DNA of 64,000 nucleotides, from NCBI RefSeq assembly GCF_002775205.1, contig NC_036460.1:21718751-21782750 (forward strand), read 5' to 3'. The notes under the pieces were generated by a model. The model did no database searches and was not told the origin of the DNA. It worked only from the letters and a program-made list of their open reading frames with translations. This document shows positions 60,801 through 64,000 of this stretch, piece after piece; position 1 is the first letter of the stretch, and each line of letters begins with the position of its first letter. This DNA is from Xiphophorus maculatus (lineage: Eukaryota > Chordata > Actinopteri > Cyprinodontiformes > Poeciliidae). A program made the translations under genes and the position numbers.

Positions 60801-63366
60801 TCTCTAAGTACAGCCAATCCATCACTGTAACACTTCACTGCGGTTTCATAATCTTCTTGGGCATAAGCTTCATTCCCCTTATTTTTTAGAGCTGCAGTAA
60901 TTCAAGCAGAGAAACATTAATAAAGACGTTACAGTAAGCTCAAAAGAGTGACAACAAGACAACACCAGATGTAGGGAGGACAAAAACATACCAGTTGCCT
61001 CCTTCAGTTTAACCATTCTCTTTCTTCCCCTCTCTTCGGCATCTCTCGCCATAATCTTCATGAAATGTTCTTAATAGAAAGAGCAACGTAAAAGACAATT
61101 CAAATATTAGATGGTTTTGTTCAGGTTTAAAGAAAAACTTGCAACGGTGATAAATACAGCCAGCACACACATTTTGACTGAACCAAATCGAGTTATATGC
61201 TAAGGCTCTCAGTTACTTTAAGAGAGACTGAAAAGAACAGCTGGTGAACAAAGATATTCATTGTGTTTTTCACTTTAAACACATCAGGCTGTTTTAATAC
61301 TGCAAAGAAAGAGTTCAGATGTGGCGTCTTTGCCGGCTCCAGTATAGAATCTGTATTTTCTTTCTTATCATGAATTCAGAGTACAGTGGGTTCACTCCTT
61401 AAATTACATTCATTGAAGAGTTTTCCTTTGCTGAGACTAAATGCAAACTTCTAATGCAAAGTTAATTTAACAGTGTTACCTCGGTGATATATTTTTTTCT
61501 AAGCTGGTGTGGTTCTCCACAACAGCTTAGAGAAGATCTGCAATTCCATTTTTCTGAATTTGTGTTTTTGTTTCTTGGTTTATCTAGTTTCTAGTTAAAA
61601 TAACTTTTGACCCAAACTACCCAAAATAAATTTCAAAATTGGACACTGTCTCCAACTGTTGAATAATGTACAGCTTTCTTCTGTCTAATGCTCAATGTTG
61701 AATTGGTAGCTTTAACACCTTGCTCTCACGATTCCACAATTATTGACTTTATTTATCTACAATGATACCAGCTTAGAAAAATGAGAATATTGCATTCAGT
61801 GTTTTTCAAAGAAAACTTCCAGTGCTCATAATGTTTTGTTACTCACCTTGACTGCTAGTATTTGAACTCTGAAGAAAAAAAGAACAAAAAATGATTAGTA
61901 AAATTAAAATATAGTTTTACCATTATATTTTCTAAAATGAAAGATACTTGGTAGGCAGCTTAACACAACAATTGTGCATGGTATTTTGATGCTTGAGAAA
62001 CACCGAAAACAAGTAAAAATAAAGACAGAGACACTCAGTGACAAAAAATAAAACAGAAAAGGAGGGGGAGTGAAATTCTGACTTTGTGGTAGAGATATTT
62101 CTTTTTTACCGTAGAAGGCTGAATGAGTGGGCTTGTGTTGACTGTAGTCTTGTTGACTTTTGTCCTGCAAGGTTCATCCAAGGTAGTAATTAAGGTATCT
62201 GCTTTTGCTACGGCTTTTTGCTGCACTCCAATGTCAGAGGACTGGAAATCTTCCAATAACTGACCTAAAAAAGAAAACACTTTTAATCATTTACTTTTTT
62301 CAACCCTTTATATCCTACCATTATGAAGTGCATGTGCCTGAGCTTTGTTTTTACATTTTTCGATGCTGCAGAGCCATTTTTTGGAGCATTTCAATGATCA
62401 ATACATCAGTACAATCCTTATATCCAGATCTTTCACAATTTCTGTTATTAATCCAGAACAACTAAATAAAATGCTAAAAACTGCAAAAAATCACTAAAAC
62501 ATTTTATTTGTTTTATAATGTTTTAATTTTAGCTTGTAATATTTATGAAAATGAAATCATCTAATATGCTTTTTGTACCAAGAAATGTCGTACGGATTAA
62601 GATTTGCACTTACATAATAGCACAAAATCACATCAGCCAAAGATCATCCCAAGAGCTTTTACTTTTGGCACAGAAGGTCTCCATGTAAAATAGGCAAGGG
62701 GCAATTAAAAAATAATTAAGGGGCACAATGTAAAAAGAGTAAATACAAAAAAATGAGCTAGTTACATGGAAATCTAACCCATATATTTCTATTCTGCGTG
62801 AGTGCACTTTCACAATTTCAATGATTTTCTTCATACTTTATTGTTATTCTACCAAACAATAACTTTGTGGTGATAAGAAATTTAGATGAGCATAATAGCC
62901 CTTTATCTTAACATGGAGTCATGTGCTGCGACTCAGTTAACTTCAGGGTCATTACCCACCCTACTACATTTGTTTAGAAAGCTACTTACAGTTAAAATGA
63001 ATATAATGGTTATTAAAATATGAAAATGCCGATTTCAGGATGGGGGGAGAATGAGCTAGGTTTTGATTTTTTTTAGATTTAAACCTAAAAAATGATCAAT
63101 ATAAGCATACAGCTCTAAAATAGTCGAATAGTGGTTATTAAACTTAGAATGCAAGAAAGTCGAACAATTGGAAAACTCATGAAAGAACCATTACACTGGT
63201 ATATTGTTTCCACGTTTTTGTTAATATTTCCATATTTTTGTTAAAGTTACCATCGTGGTAAACGTGAACTAACAGTCCTTCATAAAAGGAGGTTTTAGGA
63301 GCTGTGCGTACCTATTTTGTCAACGTTGCTCAGAAATCTGTCCAGGTCCTCGGAATTCTCCATCAT
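42856..63366 (-). CDS. ttc12: TTC12, tetratricopeptide repeat protein 12 (21 coding exons)
   Basis: Coding exons in transcript order: 63366-63312, 62264-62110, 61868-61847, 61069-60992, 60891-60770, 59987-59928, 59342-59271, 58861-58801, 57528-57340, 56242-56173, 55411-55323, 54405-54234, 53827-53732, 52863-52800, 52717-52583, 52425-52333, 51834-51766, 48795-48694, 47544-47457, 46253-46025, 42934-42856. Every junction is AG/GT, phases agree and the sum is 2,100 nt, giving 699 aa. I recall human TTC12 as about 705 aa. The N-terminus (DLDRFLSNVDKI), the TPRs and the C-terminal armadillo-like part (GNAALCLAHC, LRELHGLEIL) match that protein as I remember it. TTC12 is a cytoplasmic factor for axonemal dynein arm assembly in motile cilia; its loss causes primary ciliary dyskinesia in humans. 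The start is the first of two tandem ATGs. Exon 19 (47544) has a weak polypyrimidine tract. No lesion is visible. Confidence 0.96.
47146..47261. repeat. Nested palindrome cluster in a ttc12 intron
   Basis: The stem 47146-47156 with 47167-47177 (11 bp) is followed by a perfect 13-bp stem with a one-base loop (47187-47199, 47201-47213). Next come CAGACCGAT with ATCGGTCTG (47213-47235) and GATATTTAATC with GATTAAATATC (47235-47261). The same GATATTTAATCGGTCTG words recur in both orientations. Confidence 0.85.
48346..48378. repeat. 13-bp perfect hairpin in ttc12 intron
   Basis: CTTGAGAGCCGTT pairs perfectly with AACGGCTCTCAAG across a 7-base loop. No T-run follows on either strand that would suggest a terminator-like role. 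Confidence 0.75.
49758..50101 (-). mobile_element. tRNA-headed SINE-like element, near full length
   Basis: Minus-strand copy of the family seen at 8.3 kb, with the B-box-like GGAATCGAACC (reverse of GGTTCGATTCC) and a CCAT-type tail at its left end. It is flanked by the direct repeat GCCTCTAAATCC (49746-49757 and 50102-50113), a 12-base target-site duplication. It lies in the intron between ttc12 exons 17 and 18. Confidence 0.88.
52158..52184. repeat. 13-bp perfect hairpin with one-base loop in ttc12 intron
   Basis: CAACTTTCTAAAT, then G, then ATTTAGAAAGTTG: a perfect palindrome around a single base. Confidence 0.75.
54755..54794. repeat. 15-bp perfect hairpin in ttc12 intron
   Basis: TGTGCATGCAGAATT pairs with AATTCTGCATGCACA across a 10-base loop. 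Confidence 0.75.
60240..60470 (-). mobile_element. Old, degenerate copy of the same SINE
   Basis: Recognisable by order only: CATGGACAGGTTGCCAATCC, then GCCAATTAACCTAATA, a GAAGCC stretch, CTCCATGCAGAAAGCCCC and CTTGCTGCAATATAACAGTA. All correspond to parts of the copy at 49.8 kb. It lies in a ttc12 intron. Confidence 0.5.
60552..60576. repeat. 10-bp perfect hairpin in ttc12 intron
   Basis: ATCCTCTATC pairs with GATAGAGGAT across a 5-base loop. It lies just right of the degenerate SINE copy. Confidence 0.65.
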
Positions 63367-64000
63367 TGTCTTGGACTTTAAACCCTGTTTTTTAATAGGC
63401 TATATTATTAAGTACTATTTTTGCATCGAAGCGGCGAACACACAACTTCAGGTTTTAGCATTGGGTTACCATAGTGACGCGGAGGCGTTTACGGTCATCC
63501 GTTACTTTAGCTCTATCTGTTGTAGCAAACAATTCGTAGTAATGGCTATGAAGATTGAGCAAGCAACATTTTATCATTATTTCTCATAAATAAAAAGATA
63601 ATATGTCAAAAAATATATTTTTATCTTCTATATCGCTGAATGTTTATATAAGACGAACATCATCGAAATCCATTTCTTGTTTTTCTTGTTCTGTACTGCC
63701 ACCTTGTGGTTAAAAGCGCATCATCCATGCAAATTATGAGAACTTGCATTTTGTTTTATTATAAACGGACATTGAGAGTTGCTATTCTATTGATATTTTC
63801 ATCTTCAGCACGCTGTTTTTTTGTTTGTTTGTTTTGTTTTGTTCTCACTGCATAATTGGATACGTTTGCAAAAAAAGTGTGAAAACTTAGGTCTGCTTCT
63901 TTTGAAAGGATATTTATTTCACAAAATTTTCAAATCCAAATTTCTATGTGACATGAATCCAACCAGATTCTAATTTTTAAAAAACATCAATTATTTCAAA
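63367..64000. other. Upstream region of ttc12
   Basis: It contains the ttc12 5' flank with the X-box-like site and a small CpG-richer patch (GACGCGGAGGCG at about 63476-63487). Beyond 63.6 kb the DNA is AT-rich without features. ncam1, expected further right, is not visible. Confidence 0.5.
63465..63478 (+). promoter_or_regulatory. RFX X-box-like site upstream of ttc12
   Basis: The sequence GTTACCATAGTGAC lies about 100 bases upstream of the ttc12 start codon. Read on the gene strand it is GTCACTATGGTAAC, two imperfect inverted half-sites separated by AT, with one half (GGTAAC) fitting the RFX consensus. RFX factors drive ciliary genes in vertebrates, which suits a dynein-assembly gene. The match is by eye; no score was computed. 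Confidence 0.5.

Larger units (their letters stand above)
58801..60891 (-). other. ttc12: ttc12 exons 5-8: three TPR units
   Basis: These four exons encode residues about 104-208. The first TPR starts ALKNKGNEAYAQEDYETAV and ends LYTNRAQ. The second is AYIKLERYKEAIVDCEWALK, encoded by exactly one 60-nt exon. The third runs from KAYVHMGKAYLGLKKYNEA through CFEKILEIEPG. The paired Gly/Ala positions and the Asn-Arg-Ala signature are those of a protein-binding TPR triplet. By family knowledge this region would serve as a chaperone or client docking surface; that is not shown by the sequence. Confidence 0.93.

Overview
This window is vertebrate nuclear DNA, almost certainly from a teleost fish. 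It has small exons with GT/AG introns, AT-rich non-coding DNA, and repeats typical of ray-finned fish: a tRNA-headed SINE-like family and a LINE that both end in an (ATGG)n tail, and hAT-like miniature elements. I could run no searches, so species and repeat family names are left open.

All three protein genes lie on the minus strand, head to tail. From right to left they are: (1) ttc12, 63366-42856, 21 coding exons whose lengths sum to 2,100 nt (699 aa plus stop), with splice phases that agree throughout; (2) an unnamed gene for a large secreted or membrane mucin-like protein with a C-terminal zona pellucida (ZP) module, 41268-26487; (3) ankk1, 19412-10506, nine coding exons summing to 2,274 nt (757 aa plus stop). 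The ttc12-ankk1 pair is the conserved NCAM1-TTC12-ANKK1-DRD2 block of vertebrates. drd2 would therefore be expected to the left (convergent with ankk1) and ncam1 to the right. Neither is visible here.

The most unusual item is the middle gene. It sits inside a gene pair that is adjacent in human. Its signal-peptide exon, ZP-C, juxtamembrane and transmembrane/tail exons are recognisable. Its single 5.3 kb Ser/Thr-rich exon carries at least five in-frame stops and about four frameshifts, and its exon phases do not chain through the ZP part. It is either a recently decayed gene or one affected by sequence errors. The second notable item is ankk1: its kinase domain has Asn in place of the catalytic-loop Asp (HLNLKxxN) and lacks an obvious alpha-C glutamate, so the protein may be a pseudokinase attached to 12 intact ankyrin repeats.

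Layout: 1-10.1 kb is intergenic with repeat fragments and an orphan first-exon-like segment. 10.1-19.4 kb is ankk1, with hairpins and an inverted pair of hAT-like elements in its introns. 19.4-26.4 kb is intergenic with a long-TIR miniature element and a SINE fragment. 26.4-41.3 kb is the ZP/mucin gene, with a 5'-truncated LINE in an intron. 41.3-42.75 kb is intergenic. 42.75-63.4 kb is ttc12. 63.4-64 kb is the ttc12 upstream region with an RFX X-box-like site. Short, nearly perfect inverted repeats with tiny loops are strikingly frequent in the introns and intergenic DNA.

The three genes are not known to work in one pathway. TTC12 acts in cytoplasmic assembly of axonemal dynein, ANKK1 is a RIP-kinase-family ankyrin protein, and the ZP protein would be extracellular or at the cell surface.
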